Source: CAVVFX01 sp963747535 (GTDB taxonomy: Bacteria; Acidobacteriota; Terriglobia; Bryobacterales; Bryobacteraceae). From it: a stretch of 64,000 bases of DNA. Positions within the stretch are counted from its first letter, which is position 1. The number at the start of each line of letters is the position of its first letter. This document shows, piece after piece, positions 25,143-35,068 of this stretch. Both the position numbers and the translations under genes were made by a program. The notes beneath the pieces were generated by a model that did no database searches, had not been told where the DNA came from, and saw nothing but the letters and a program-made list of their open reading frames with translations. The stretch spans positions 434,001 to 498,000 of the forward strand of contig CAVVFX010000023.1 in assembly GCA_963747535.1 (NCBI GenBank). Reading direction: 5' to 3'.

Positions 25143-25745
25143 TTAAGCCGCCTTGGCCTGCGCGACGATGTGGATCCTGCGATTCTTCTGCCAGCACGCT
25201 TCATTGTGCTCGTCGCACACCTGACGTTCCTTTCCGTAGCTGACAATCGACAACTGTTCGGACGGAATTCCGACCTGAACCAGATAGTCCTTCGCAGACT
25301 TGGCACGCGCATCGCCGAGCGCCAGATTGTATTCGTCCGAGCCGCGTTCGTCGGCGTAGCCTTCAATCACCAGCTTATAGTTCGGATAATCTTTCAAGAT
25401 ATCGCGGAGTTCAGTCGAATCCGCCTGCAGCGTCTTCATAGCGTCCGGGCGCAAGGAGTGCTTGTCGTAGTCGAAGTAGGCATCCGAGATCCGGGCCAGC
25501 AGAACGTCGATACGATCACGTGTGGCCTTGTCCGGATAGTTGGACTGTTGCGCCGGGGCAGTGGCCGCCGGAGCGGGCTGCCTGTACGGCGTGGCGGGCG
25601 GGGGTGGCGTAGTGTTACGCGCCTGGACAGCAGGGGTGGGCTGCGGTTGCGGCGGTTTGGCAGCGATTTGCTTCTTAGCGCAGCCGGCACTCAGCATCCA
25701 GGCAAGTGCGACTGGGACGATCATGAGTTTGTGGAGATGATGCAT
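25143..25745 (-). CDS. pal: Peptidoglycan-associated lipoprotein (OmpA-like)
   Basis: A 200-aa lipoprotein of the Tol-Pal system linking the outer membrane to peptidoglycan. The signal ends in LSAGC, so Cys becomes the lipidated residue. A Pro-rich linker (~22-60) is followed by a C-terminal OmpA domain with FDYDKHSL, YADERGSDEYNLALGDARA and NRRIHIV. AAAGGAGG lies 13 nt before the ATG at 25745; an internal ATG at 25724 is an alternative. No tolB is adjacent. Confidence 0.88.
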   Translation of the reverse strand: MHHLHKLMIVPVALAWMLSAGCAKKQIAAKPPQPQPTPAVQARNTTPPPPATPYRQPAPAATAPAQQSNYPDKATRDRIDVLLARISDAYFDYDKHSLRPDAMKTLQADSTELRDILKDYPNYKLVIEGYADERGSDEYNLALGDARAKSAKDYLVQVGIPSEQLSIVSYGKERQVCDEHNEACWQKNRRIHIVAQAKAA

Positions 25746-26207
25746 TTGGTAAAGTAAACCTCCTTTATTCAGTTTCAGAACATCATCGTGGATGAGGCTA
25801 TCCCGTCGATACGGTATTTCACGCCTACGACGGTAGGGTAGTTCATTAACAAACAATTACCTGCCTCTAACCGGCACTGCAATATAATCACCGTTCTGAC
25901 CTACGCAGACTGACGTCCGCGCCAATAAGGAGATGGTGCACACACGATTCTGGGTGGGAACGTCCATTGTCGCTCCATCGAGCCGGTCAACAGAATGTCG
26001 AGTTCACGTGGTGCGATACGAATGTAAGTAAGGGTGAGACGAGATCGCTTACAACGGATCGTGAGCCGGGAACCTCCGGGGATGGCCGCATCCAGCGGCG
26101 GCCATCCCGTGGGGTCAACGTCTGGGGTACCGGGTCTGGTCTTTCCAACAGCACTCCAGCCGTCTCAGGTCAACGGACCGCATCCAGCGGCGGCCCGATT
26201 CGAGAGA
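25746..26207. other. Intergenic region between pal and aceA
   Basis: About 460 bp. It probably holds the pal promoter. A GCATCCAGCGGCGGCC motif occurs at about 26088 and again near 26171, ~80 bp apart. ORFs here have no recognisable product. Confidence 0.4.
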
Positions 26208-27527
<1,320 letters not shown>

Positions 27528-27533
27528 AACAGC

Positions 27534-27539
27534 ATTAGA
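27534..27539 (-). promoter_or_regulatory. -10-like hexamer for aceA
   Basis: TCTAAT on the minus strand, 6 nt before the aceA ATG. It is one mismatch from TATAAT, and no Shine-Dalgarno is present. A leaderless start is possible. Confidence 0.3.
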
Positions 27540-27671
27540 GCCTCGATCCGCCAGTGAGGTCAAACGGCTGCAGTCACCTCGGACCACTCGTCCAAATCGG
27601 ACGACTGCTGCAGCGCAGCACCGCCGCGTCATGGCAGGATGAAATCCTTGAGTCCCAAAACAGGAGTTACA

Positions 27672-29243
27672 ATGCTGAAAATTCAGGAAGCCGTTACGCA
27701 GATCGACGCGCCCATGAGGCGCGATTACGAGATGATACTCACGGGCGACGCCATAGAGTTTCTCGGCGCCCTGGCCCGTGAATTCGAGCCGGTCCGGCGG
27801 GAGCTTCTGGCGCAGCGCCGTCAACGCCAGAGAAACCTCGACTTGGGGTACATGCCCGATTTTCTGCCTGAAACCGAGCGGATTCGCACATCCGACTGGA
27901 AAGTGGCTCGCATTCCACGCGACCTGCTGGACCGTCGCGTCGAAATTACCGGGCCTGTGGAACGCAAGATGGTCATCAACGCGCTCAACTCCGGCGCCAG
28001 TGTTTTCATGGCTGATTTCGAAGACGCCAATTCGCCCACATGGCGCAACAACATCGAGGGCCAGATGAACCTGCGGGATGCGGTGAATGGCGTGATCAGC
28101 TTCACCAGCCCGGAGGGAAAGCAGTACGGCTTGAAACCGGTGACGGCAACACTGATGGTGCGGCCGCGCGGCTGGCATCTTACGGAAAAACACTTCCTGG
28201 TGGACGGCCAGCCGATCTCGGGCTCGTTGTTCGATTTCGGCCTGTTTTTCTTTCACAACGCCCGCGCGCTCATGGACATTGGCACGGGACCCTATTTCTA
28301 CCTGCCTAAGCTGGAGCACCATGTCGAGGCGCGCCTGTGGAATGACGTCTTCCTGTTCGCGCAGGATTACCTGAACATTCCGCGGGGCACCATCCGTGCC
28401 ACCGTTCTGATCGAGACCATTGTGGCCGCGTTTCAGATGCACGAAATCCTGTTTGAGCTGCGCGAGCACTCGGCCGGTCTGAACTGCGGCCGCTGGGACT
28501 ATATTTTCAGCTTCATCAAGAAGTTCCGCAATCATCCGGACTTCGTGCTGCCGGACCGCAGCGAGGTCACGATGGACCGGCATTTCCTCAACTCCTACGT
28601 GCAACTGCTGATTGAGACGTGTCACCGGCGCGGAATTCACGCCATGGGAGGAATGGCCGCGCAGATTCCGATTAAGAACGACACGCAGGCCAATGAAAAG
28701 GCGCTCGAGAAAGTGCGCCAGGACAAGGCGCGCGAGGTGTGCGCCGGCCATGACGGCACCTGGGTGGCGCATCCGGGCCTGGTGCCCGTGGCCAGGGAGA
28801 TCTTCGATGCACATATGAAAGGACCCAACCAGATCGAACGGCGTCCCGAGATGCGCGTGGATCTGGACCTGCTGCACGTGCCCGGCGGCAACGTCACGGA
28901 AGCCGGGCTGCGCCGGAACATCGATGTCGGCCTGCAGTATCTGGAATCGTGGCTGCGCGGGTCCGGCTGTGTGCCCATTTATAACCTGATGGAAGATGCA
29001 GCGACGTCGGAGATTTGCCGCACCCAGGTATGGCAGTGGGTGAAGCATGGCGCACGCATGGACGATGGCCGGGTGGTGACGGTGGAATTCGTGCGGCAGG
29101 TCACGGGGGAAACGGTCGAGCAGCTTCGCGGCCGGCTGGAGGCGTGCACGCTGGAGCTTTCGGCACGGATTTTCGAGGAAATGATGACCAGCGAGGAGTT
29201 TCCCGAGTTCCTGACGCTGGCGGCGTATCCGTATATTGACTGA
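27672..29243 (+). CDS. aceB: Malate synthase A
   Basis: A 523-aa enzyme condensing glyoxylate with acetyl-CoA to malate, completing the glyoxylate shunt with the divergent aceA. CAGGAG precedes the ATG at 27672, better placed than the upstream in-frame ATG. Landmarks are MADFEDANSPTW, ATVLIETIVAAFQMHEIL and the C-terminal RTQVWQWVKHGA. The length and motifs fit the ~530-aa A type rather than the ~720-aa G type. The 144-bp gap to aceA should hold both promoters. Confidence 0.95.
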   Translation: MLKIQEAVTQIDAPMRRDYEMILTGDAIEFLGALAREFEPVRRELLAQRRQRQRNLDLGYMPDFLPETERIRTSDWKVARIPRDLLDRRVEITGPVERKMVINALNSGASVFMADFEDANSPTWRNNIEGQMNLRDAVNGVISFTSPEGKQYGLKPVTATLMVRPRGWHLTEKHFLVDGQPISGSLFDFGLFFFHNARALMDIGTGPYFYLPKLEHHVEARLWNDVFLFAQDYLNIPRGTIRATVLIETIVAAFQMHEILFELREHSAGLNCGRWDYIFSFIKKFRNHPDFVLPDRSEVTMDRHFLNSYVQLLIETCHRRGIHAMGGMAAQIPIKNDTQANEKALEKVRQDKAREVCAGHDGTWVAHPGLVPVAREIFDAHMKGPNQIERRPEMRVDLDLLHVPGGNVTEAGLRRNIDVGLQYLESWLRGSGCVPIYNLMEDAATSEICRTQVWQWVKHGARMDDGRVVTVEFVRQVTGETVEQLRGRLEACTLELSARIFEEMMTSEEFPEFLTLAAYPYID

Positions 29244-29255
29244 AGCCTGGGCTGT

Positions 29256-29304
29256 GAAAAACGAAGCCGATTTGTGCATTTTTGTGCGTTTGGTGCACAA
29301 TTTT
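29256..29304 (+). repeat. Direct repeat copy 1 (GTGCACAATTTT)
   Basis: A 49-bp copy of a sequence ending in GGTGCACAATTTT. The second copy at 29477-29526 shares most positions. The pair lies just downstream of malate synthase. Confidence 0.7.
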
Positions 29305-29365
29305 GCGGTGGGCTGGTTTCGGCCTGGGCGGTTCGCCGCTCCGGGACCGAGGAATACGAAGGGCC

Positions 29366-29394
29366 GCAGATGAACACAGATGAACGCGGATAAG
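29366..29394 (+). repeat. ATGAACACAG-type tandem repeat
   Basis: Short GATGAACACAGATGAACGCG array between the two direct repeats; related arrays at 36853, 56215 and 57271. Confidence 0.6.
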
Positions 29395-29476
29395 GCCGAA
29401 AGATGTGGGGATTTTCGGAAGGGGCCAGTCTCTCTGGTGCGGACTTGAGCCCGGTTCCAGCTTCCTGGTCTGCCTC

Positions 29477-29526
29477 GAAAAAACGAACCCTATTTGTGCG
29501 TTTTTGTGCGTCTAGTGCACAATTTT
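29477..29526 (+). repeat. Direct repeat copy 2 (GTGCACAATTTT)
   Basis: A 50-bp copy of the repeat at 29256-29304, with the same TTTTTGTGCG and GTGCACAATTTT blocks. The spacing between copies is ~220 bp. Confidence 0.7.
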
Positions 29527-29817
29527 GGCTTGAGGCGCGCGGGTCGCACCTCAGATGTGGCGCTTCGGCGGCCGAGTGCCGCAGCTGAAAAGAGAAACCC
29601 AGGATCAGATTTGTTAGCGGCGTTGCCGCGCGTTTGAAAGGGTCACGTGCGATCATCTAACTTCAGCGTAACGGGCGGCTGGTTGGGTTTGAGGGAGTAC
29701 GGCTGTAGGTGGTTGATACGGTTGCTTCGATTGTACTGATTCTGTTGGGACCGCCCGGCGGCTAAAGACTGTTTCAGACGACTCAGCCGTTCGACATCGA
29801 CCAGGCTAAACTGTGCT

Positions 29818-29932
29818 CTCAAGCAGACTACGTTCCAGTTCCGCCGGTACGCCAATCATCTGCCACATCCGCGCGGCCAGTCGGTGTCCCGGTGTCAATT
29901 GCCTCCGTGAGGGAGCGGAATTTCACACTAGG
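29818..29932 (-). pseudogene. Serine resolvase fragment with frameshift
   Basis: The minus strand encodes KFRSLTEAIDTGTPTGRA in one frame and, after one extra base, WQMIGVPAELERSLLEST in the next. Together these match the FRSLTEAID..TPTGRAMWQMIG.LAELERSLI block near the end of the catalytic domain of serine resolvases/invertases. In-frame stops flank it and the N-terminal part with the catalytic Ser is missing. It is a relic of a transposon or phage and ends at the stop of the 79-aa gene upstream. Confidence 0.7.
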
Positions 29933-29935
29933 GCG

Positions 29936-30175
29936 TTAGCGGCCTGCCGATTTCGCGTAGCTCCTGCCCGGCTCGCTCAACGGAGGTTTACGTTGCTCAT
30001 CGGCGTGTGTGTCCTCGGTTGCGATGGTTAGCTCGAGTGTATTGCCCTTCTTGTCGAATTTCACGCAGACAGGCACCGCTTCAGCGCCGCAAGGGACGCA
30101 GTCTTCCACAAGGAAGCCCTGCTCGTACTCGATCTGTTCATGCGTCTGGGATTGGTGGGTAGCTGACGTTGCCAT
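29936..30175 (-). CDS. Hypothetical 79-aa protein
   Basis: Starts at ATG (MATSATHQSQTHEQI) with GAAAGG upstream. Contains a VEDCVPCGAEAVPVCV segment with three Cys and a DKKGNTLELTIA strand pair. No family recognised. Its stop abuts the resolvase relic, so its C-terminal tail (GRSYAKSAGR) may be reshaped by the scar. Confidence 0.5.
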   Translation of the reverse strand: MATSATHQSQTHEQIEYEQGFLVEDCVPCGAEAVPVCVKFDKKGNTLELTIATEDTHADEQRKPPLSEPGRSYAKSAGR

Positions 30176-30403
30176 TTTTACCGAACCTTTCTACAAAGTA
30201 AGGGTGGTCAGCTCAATTATAGCGTCATATCCTCGCGCGACCGCACGGCCCGAAGGCAAGTGGAATCGCGGCCGCCTCGCCGGGCGTGCCCGGATGCGCG
30301 GCGATCGCCACGGGTACTTACCCCTTGCGCCGCCTACCCGCCGGAGCTACCCTGAACTCGGCGCCTGGCGTCGACGTCCGGCGTCCTGTAGTGAGGTGTG
30401 ACG

Positions 30404-31114
30404 ATGTTGGTTCGAACGGGGAATTGGATGATCGGCGCAGCTCTCTTTAGCAGTTGCGTCTTTGCTTCACAGCCGGACGACTCAGCCGGCCAAGTGGCAT
30501 TCAAGAACAAGGATTACGCTGCGGCTTATCGCGAATGGAAGCCGCTCGCGGATCGTGGTGATGCGAATGCGCAGTTTAATCTCGCCGTCCTTTATGAACG
30601 CGGTCTGGGCGTTCGACGTGATTTCTCGGAAGCTTTTATGCTGTGTCATCTCGCCGCCGCTCAAGGTTTAGCCGCAGCCGAGGTGGAGCTTGGTCGTATG
30701 TACGCACGCGGTTGGGGCACTGCCCAGCGATACGGGGAAGCGCTTGAGTGGTTCGAGAAGGCGGCTGAGCAAGGCGATCCCAACGGCGAGCGTAATGTAG
30801 GTTGGCTGTACGATCAGGGCTACGGCGTGGCGCGCGATTACAAAATGGCCGCGAAATATTACCGGATGGCGGCCGATCGGGGCAACGCGGAGGGCCAGTA
30901 TGCGCTGGGCATTTTGTATTTATTTGGTAATGGTGTCCCCAAGGATCCGGTCCAGGCCTACTGTCTATTCACGCGTGCCGAATTAGAAGAGAAAAAAGCG
31001 GCCGACGAACTTGCGCGCCTCAATCGGAAGCTCTCCGGCGATCAGGTCTCGCAAGCCCTCAAGTGCGCCAAAGCAGCACGTGAAGTGAGACCCGCCGCCA
31101 AGACCCCCAACTGA
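30404..31114 (+). CDS. Sel1-repeat protein, exported
   Basis: A 236-aa protein. GAGGTG lies 6 nt before the ATG at 30404, favoured over a GTG at 30398. A signal peptide (~1-22, ending VFASQ) is followed by about five Sel1 repeats, for example AQFNLAVLYERGLGVRRDFS and AEGQYALGILYLFGNGV. Sel1 proteins are helical scaffolds; the partner is unknown. Codon use is somewhat less GC-rich than the flanks. Confidence 0.8.
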   Translation: MLVRTGNWMIGAALFSSCVFASQPDDSAGQVAFKNKDYAAAYREWKPLADRGDANAQFNLAVLYERGLGVRRDFSEAFMLCHLAAAQGLAAAEVELGRMYARGWGTAQRYGEALEWFEKAAEQGDPNGERNVGWLYDQGYGVARDYKMAAKYYRMAADRGNAEGQYALGILYLFGNGVPKDPVQAYCLFTRAELEEKKAADELARLNRKLSGDQVSQALKCAKAAREVRPAAKTPN

Positions 31115-31256
31115 AGTGGTCGCGCGGCCGTGTCGCAGTGACGCCGTGTTTCTCATTCACACTGAAGCGGATACGGTTGAACGGCACGCGAATAGCCTGC
31201 GTTGGCCTGCCGCTGGGCCCGCGCCTGTCGTCGATGTTTGCCAGTTCAACTCGACA

Positions 31257-31284
31257 GACTAAAGAGGTACTTGCAAAATTCGGC
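31257..31284 (+). repeat. Copy of the 19242 repeat end
   Basis: 28 bp (GACTAAAGAGGTACTTGCAA..) match the left end at 19242-19269 with one difference. Confidence 0.7.
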
Positions 31285-31297
31285 CGCCAGCGGCCGA

Positions 31298-31317
31298 GGC
31301 AGGCGAATCCGCCTGCC
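31298..31317. repeat. GGCAGGCG hairpin between convergent genes
   Basis: The 8-bp stem GGCAGGCG/CGCCTGCC with an AATC loop, identical in stem to 24627-24646, lies between the convergent Sel1 and ankyrin-fusion genes. Confidence 0.6.
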
Positions 31318-31335
31318 CCACCAAGCAGACATGCT

Positions 31336-33177
31336 CTACCTTGACGCTCGCGGCTTTTCCAGGCTTGGCAGCAGGTGGCCGTGATTGTACTTGCGCGCGA
31401 GGTCGAGAGCGGTCAGCCCTTCTTTGGTGCGCGCACTCGTCCGCGCGCCGGACTTGAGCAGCAGGTCGAGCATGGCCGAATCACCGAAGTCAATCGAAGC
31501 CGCGTACAACAAGGGCGTCATCCCCTTCTTATCGACGTGATTCACGTCCGCTCCGCGCGCGATCAGGAGGTGCGCCATATTCAGCCGGTTCGAGATCGCG
31601 GCCCACGAAAGCACGCTGATGCCGTCGTCATCGACTTCGTCCACCTTCCCGCCGGCGTCCAACAGTGCGCGGGCGGCGCCAGTCAGGTCCGTGCCCGCCA
31701 GTACCAACAGGGGCGTTTCCGGAAGAAAGCCGAGGAAGTTCATCTTGTCATCGACCCGGTCTCCCGCTTTTTGCAGGCGGCCGATAATGCCGGCGTTACC
31801 GGAAAACGCGGCGAGCATGATGGGGAAAGCGTTGTACAGGGGCGCGCCCTGCCCCTTCGGCAGCCGGACTTTGGCGCCGTGGTCCAGCAGCAGATTCATG
31901 GCCGCGCTCGAGCCGGGATATTGAGCCGCTACCAAAAGGGCCGAGTACCGACTCTTAGCCCGAGCGTCGGCGTTGGCGCCGCGATCGAGCAGCAACTTCA
32001 TCTTCTCGACATCCGGGGCAGCCAGCATCAGAGCCGTGACTCCGCCCGCTTTCGTCGTGGAGTTGGGATTGAATCCTCCGTCAAGCAGTTTCTTGACATC
32101 GGCCGTGCTGCCGAACAGCAGCGTTTCCACCCACGGCTCGATGCCCACGGGGCCCGCTTCTTTCAGGAAAAGCTTGCCCGGCTTGGCGGGTCCGAGTGCG
32201 GTAGCCAGCGCCACCACGGCCCGGCTCTCGCCCATCGTAGAGATGAACTGATCGTGCCCGTAGGGATGGCCGGTCTCGAAATAAGGCGGGCTCACCGGCG
32301 CGGGAGGATGCAATCGCGACACCACGTGCCAGGAACCGTCCGGGGCCTGGGTGCGAAGCAGATAGTCGATGCCGCGCTGCCACGCGGGGTCCGAAATTGC
32401 AATGCCACCCGCTTCGTGTAGCGCGTAGAGCGCCTCGCCGGTGGAATAGGCGTCGCTGGAGCGGCCGTCGAGAGAATTCCAGCCGCCATCGGCCTGCTGG
32501 GTGGCTTTGAGTCCGGCGGCCATCTTCTGTAGCGAGCCCTGGTCCGCGGCGGCCCAGCATGCGCCCAATAGCTGATAGACACGCTCTTCGGTCGCGCGGG
32601 GCTGGTGGGCGACGAGCCAGCTTCGGGCCCGTAAGATGCGTGCATCGGTGTCAGCTTTTCGGCTGGGATGGCTGTAAAGCTGAATGGCGCGAAGAGAAAT
32701 GGCCGTCGCGGTGACGGGGCTATAAGATTGCGGTGGCCTTATATCGATGGTTTCCCAATGCCCGTCCGTTTCCTGGCGAGCAGCGATCAAGCGTGCGTAC
32801 ACCGCGGTGACCAGGCTGGGACGCACTCCCGCTGCATGGGCCGCAATCAGTGCGCTGCCGTCGGCCATGGATGGATCGATGATGTGCGAGTACTCGACCG
32901 CCTGTTCGAGGTTGGAGTAGAAACCGAAGCCGGCGGCAGCATCGGCGTGGGCCGCTTGTTCGTCAACCGGGATGCCATGCTCGCGCGCGGACCGGAATGC
33001 GAGTGCCGGCAGCACTTGCTGGTGACACGAAAAGCAGCTCTGTTTGGCGTACCAGTTCTGCTGGCTTTTTTGAACCATCGCGACTGCCTTGGTGGCCGAT
33101 TCCCGAATGCGCGCGACGGAAGCATCGCCAGCCAAGACAGCCGAAACCGAACAGATCATTCCAAATAAAAGCTTCAT
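31336..33177 (-). CDS. CxxCH + cyclase-like repeat + ankyrin fusion protein
   Basis: A 613-aa exported protein. AAGGAGGAG precedes the ATG at 33177; the longer frame is discarded. Signal peptide ~1-17. A single heme-type motif C48-F-S-C51-H52 follows. Residues ~90-340 show squalene-cyclase/prenyltransferase-like repeats (DGHWETI, ADGGWNSLD, PDGSWHV). From ~360 there are six or so ankyrin repeats (VTALMLAAPDVEKMKLLLDRG, ISVLSWAAISNRLNMAHLLI). This domain order is unusual. It may be a periplasmic redox or binding scaffold. Confidence 0.75.
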   Translation of the reverse strand: MKLLFGMICSVSAVLAGDASVARIRESATKAVAMVQKSQQNWYAKQSCFSCHQQVLPALAFRSAREHGIPVDEQAAHADAAAGFGFYSNLEQAVEYSHIIDPSMADGSALIAAHAAGVRPSLVTAVYARLIAARQETDGHWETIDIRPPQSYSPVTATAISLRAIQLYSHPSRKADTDARILRARSWLVAHQPRATEERVYQLLGACWAAADQGSLQKMAAGLKATQQADGGWNSLDGRSSDAYSTGEALYALHEAGGIAISDPAWQRGIDYLLRTQAPDGSWHVVSRLHPPAPVSPPYFETGHPYGHDQFISTMGESRAVVALATALGPAKPGKLFLKEAGPVGIEPWVETLLFGSTADVKKLLDGGFNPNSTTKAGGVTALMLAAPDVEKMKLLLDRGANADARAKSRYSALLVAAQYPGSSAAMNLLLDHGAKVRLPKGQGAPLYNAFPIMLAAFSGNAGIIGRLQKAGDRVDDKMNFLGFLPETPLLVLAGTDLTGAARALLDAGGKVDEVDDDGISVLSWAAISNRLNMAHLLIARGADVNHVDKKGMTPLLYAASIDFGDSAMLDLLLKSGARTSARTKEGLTALDLARKYNHGHLLPSLEKPRASR

Positions 33178-33240
33178 TGGTTCTCCTCCTTGGTCCAAGG
33201 TAGCTTCACCCGGTGGGGTTAGTATAGCTCTGAAAACCTG

Positions 33241-33292
33241 GCGGCTGCTGCGCAGCCGGGCAGACCACAAAAGACGATGGTCCGCCCCACGG
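33241..33292. repeat. 52-bp double-hairpin repeat, copy a
   Basis: GCGGCTGCTGCGCAGC followed by GGGCAGACC..AAAAGACGATGGTCCGCCC. Two adjacent stems; five copies of equal length in the window. Confidence 0.8.
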
Positions 33293-33358
33293 AAATCGCG
33301 CTAAGTCCTTGTGCTGCAATGCAGCACCGAGGGGCTAGACAGCGGCCCGGAACAGGAT

Positions 33359-33364
33359 CATAAT
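33359..33364 (+). promoter_or_regulatory. -10-like hexamer before TPR-Fis regulator
   Basis: CATAAT lies 6 nt before the ATG at 33371, and no ribosome site is visible. Confidence 0.3.
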
Positions 33365-33370
33365 TCGGGT

Positions 33371-35020
33371 ATGGTGTACGCTGCATCGCAGCAAACCATG
33401 ATCGTGCGCCTACGCGACGACCTGCTGCACCGCCGCATGCAGAGCGGCATGAACGAATTGGAAGAGAACCGGGCCTTGCTGGAGACGGTGGGTCCGGACC
33501 AGGCGGGAGCGATCGTGCTTCTGGGCTATCTCGCACAGTGGGTGGATGCCGGCTTCGATTCGCCCGCGCTGATCAAGCGGCTCCTCGCCCGGTTCTCCGG
33601 CCCATCGCGCATGCATCTTCCCATGATCGAGTTCCTCCACCTGCGCATTGCCGAGGCGCTGGTGGCCATGTCGGAAGAGGATTTCGAAAGCGCGGTGTCC
33701 GCACTGCGTTTCATCGAGTCGATCGAGGATCAACTGCGCGATACCGAACTCCTGGCGCTGGCCAGCTTCTGGACGAGCCGCTGCCTGCGCCGGCTGGGGC
33801 GCTATGACGACGCACTGGGATTTACCATTAAGGCGCGCGACCTGGCTCTGGCTAATGGTCTCGAAAAGATGGCCGCGGTGATCCGCATCAATGAAAGCTG
33901 GCTGATGTTTCAGAAAGGGCGGATGGCGGAAGCCGCGGGCGTGCTGAACGAGGTGGAAGCCGTCCTGGCGGGCACCGACGATTACGTCGCTCGCGGCAAC
34001 ATTCAGTCGGCCTATGGACGCATTGCCGGGCGGCAGGGCTTCTACGAGCGGGCGCTCGAGCATTTCAAACGCGCCATCACGCTGTATGCGCGGCGCGACC
34101 CGCACCATCCCAACCTGGCGCGCTCACGGGTGAATATCGCCTGGGTGATGCGGGTGGTGAGCCTGCAGATGCAGAAGAGAATCGATCAGGAGTCCGCCCG
34201 GCGCAAAGCCGCACCGGGGCATCATGCGGGCAACGCAGCACCGCTGGGTCCGGAGCGGGCCCACCTGCAGCAACTGCGCGCCGAAGCCTTCTCCGAACTG
34301 GACCTGGCGCAGGAGATCTACGTCCGTACGGACAACCACCGGGGCATCGGCGCGGCCAGAATCAACCGCGGTCTGCTGTACTTCGATGCAGGCGAACTGG
34401 ACTGTGCCGCAGCGGAAGGCGCCGAGGCTTACAACCTGTGTCACGAGAAACGCGACTACATCCCCATGGCCCGCGCCCGTATTCTGCAGTGCATGGTGGA
34501 GAACATGCGCTACGACGAACAGATCGGGGATAGCTCAGAACTGCACCGGCATGCCCAGCGGGCTCACGATTTCGCCCGCGAGGCCGTGGAATTCGCCGTT
34601 AGAACGCAGAACCGGCGCGTGTTGGCGCGCGCTTATGTGTGGCAGGGCCTGACCCTCACCAACGGTTTTTTCAATAACCCCGATGCCGCACGCCAGTGCT
34701 GCAATCAGGCCATGTCCCTGCTGCGCCCGGAAGGCACAGAGCAGTTATGGGACGATCTGCAGGATCTCAAGACGCGCATCCTGCGCAAGGGGCAAGTGGA
34801 AGCGGTGCTGCAGGAGTGGGCGCAAGGGCTGGTGGGCGGTAAGACATTCCAACAGATCTCGGAGGAGTTCGCGGGCATCGTGATCTCGCGTGTGTGGGAA
34901 CGCGAAGGGCGCAAGGTTTCGCGCGTGGCGGAGAAACTGTCGGTTTCGCCGAAGAAGGTGCGGCGCGTACTGCAGGCTTCCGGGGTATTGGAGGAGCGTG
35001 CGGGACAAGACGAGGATTGA
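33371..35020 (+). CDS. TPR protein with C-terminal Fis-type HTH
   Basis: A 549-aa protein if the ATG at 33371 is used (a GTG at 33311 is the outer limit). About residues 60-480 form TPR-like helices (LASFWTSRCLRRLGRYDDAL, GIGAARINRGLLYFDAGELD). The last ~45 residues carry a Fis/HTH_8-type DNA-binding motif (FAGIVISRVWEREGRKVSRV, AEKLSVSPKKVRRVL). This layout fits a regulator whose TPR array senses a partner or peptide. Divergent from the ankyrin-fusion gene. Confidence 0.7.
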   Translation: MVYAASQQTMIVRLRDDLLHRRMQSGMNELEENRALLETVGPDQAGAIVLLGYLAQWVDAGFDSPALIKRLLARFSGPSRMHLPMIEFLHLRIAEALVAMSEEDFESAVSALRFIESIEDQLRDTELLALASFWTSRCLRRLGRYDDALGFTIKARDLALANGLEKMAAVIRINESWLMFQKGRMAEAAGVLNEVEAVLAGTDDYVARGNIQSAYGRIAGRQGFYERALEHFKRAITLYARRDPHHPNLARSRVNIAWVMRVVSLQMQKRIDQESARRKAAPGHHAGNAAPLGPERAHLQQLRAEAFSELDLAQEIYVRTDNHRGIGAARINRGLLYFDAGELDCAAAEGAEAYNLCHEKRDYIPMARARILQCMVENMRYDEQIGDSSELHRHAQRAHDFAREAVEFAVRTQNRRVLARAYVWQGLTLTNGFFNNPDAARQCCNQAMSLLRPEGTEQLWDDLQDLKTRILRKGQVEAVLQEWAQGLVGGKTFQQISEEFAGIVISRVWEREGRKVSRVAEKLSVSPKKVRRVLQASGVLEERAGQDED

Positions 35021-35068
35021 ATCGCGTTCGCAAGTTTTGGCTTGTGATAGGCTTTCGGCCAGCAGCTT

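Noticed and set aside
27528..29300. 1030-aa minus-strand frame upstream of aceA
   Set aside because: Only the last 439 aa match isocitrate lyase; the rest is antisense to malate synthase.
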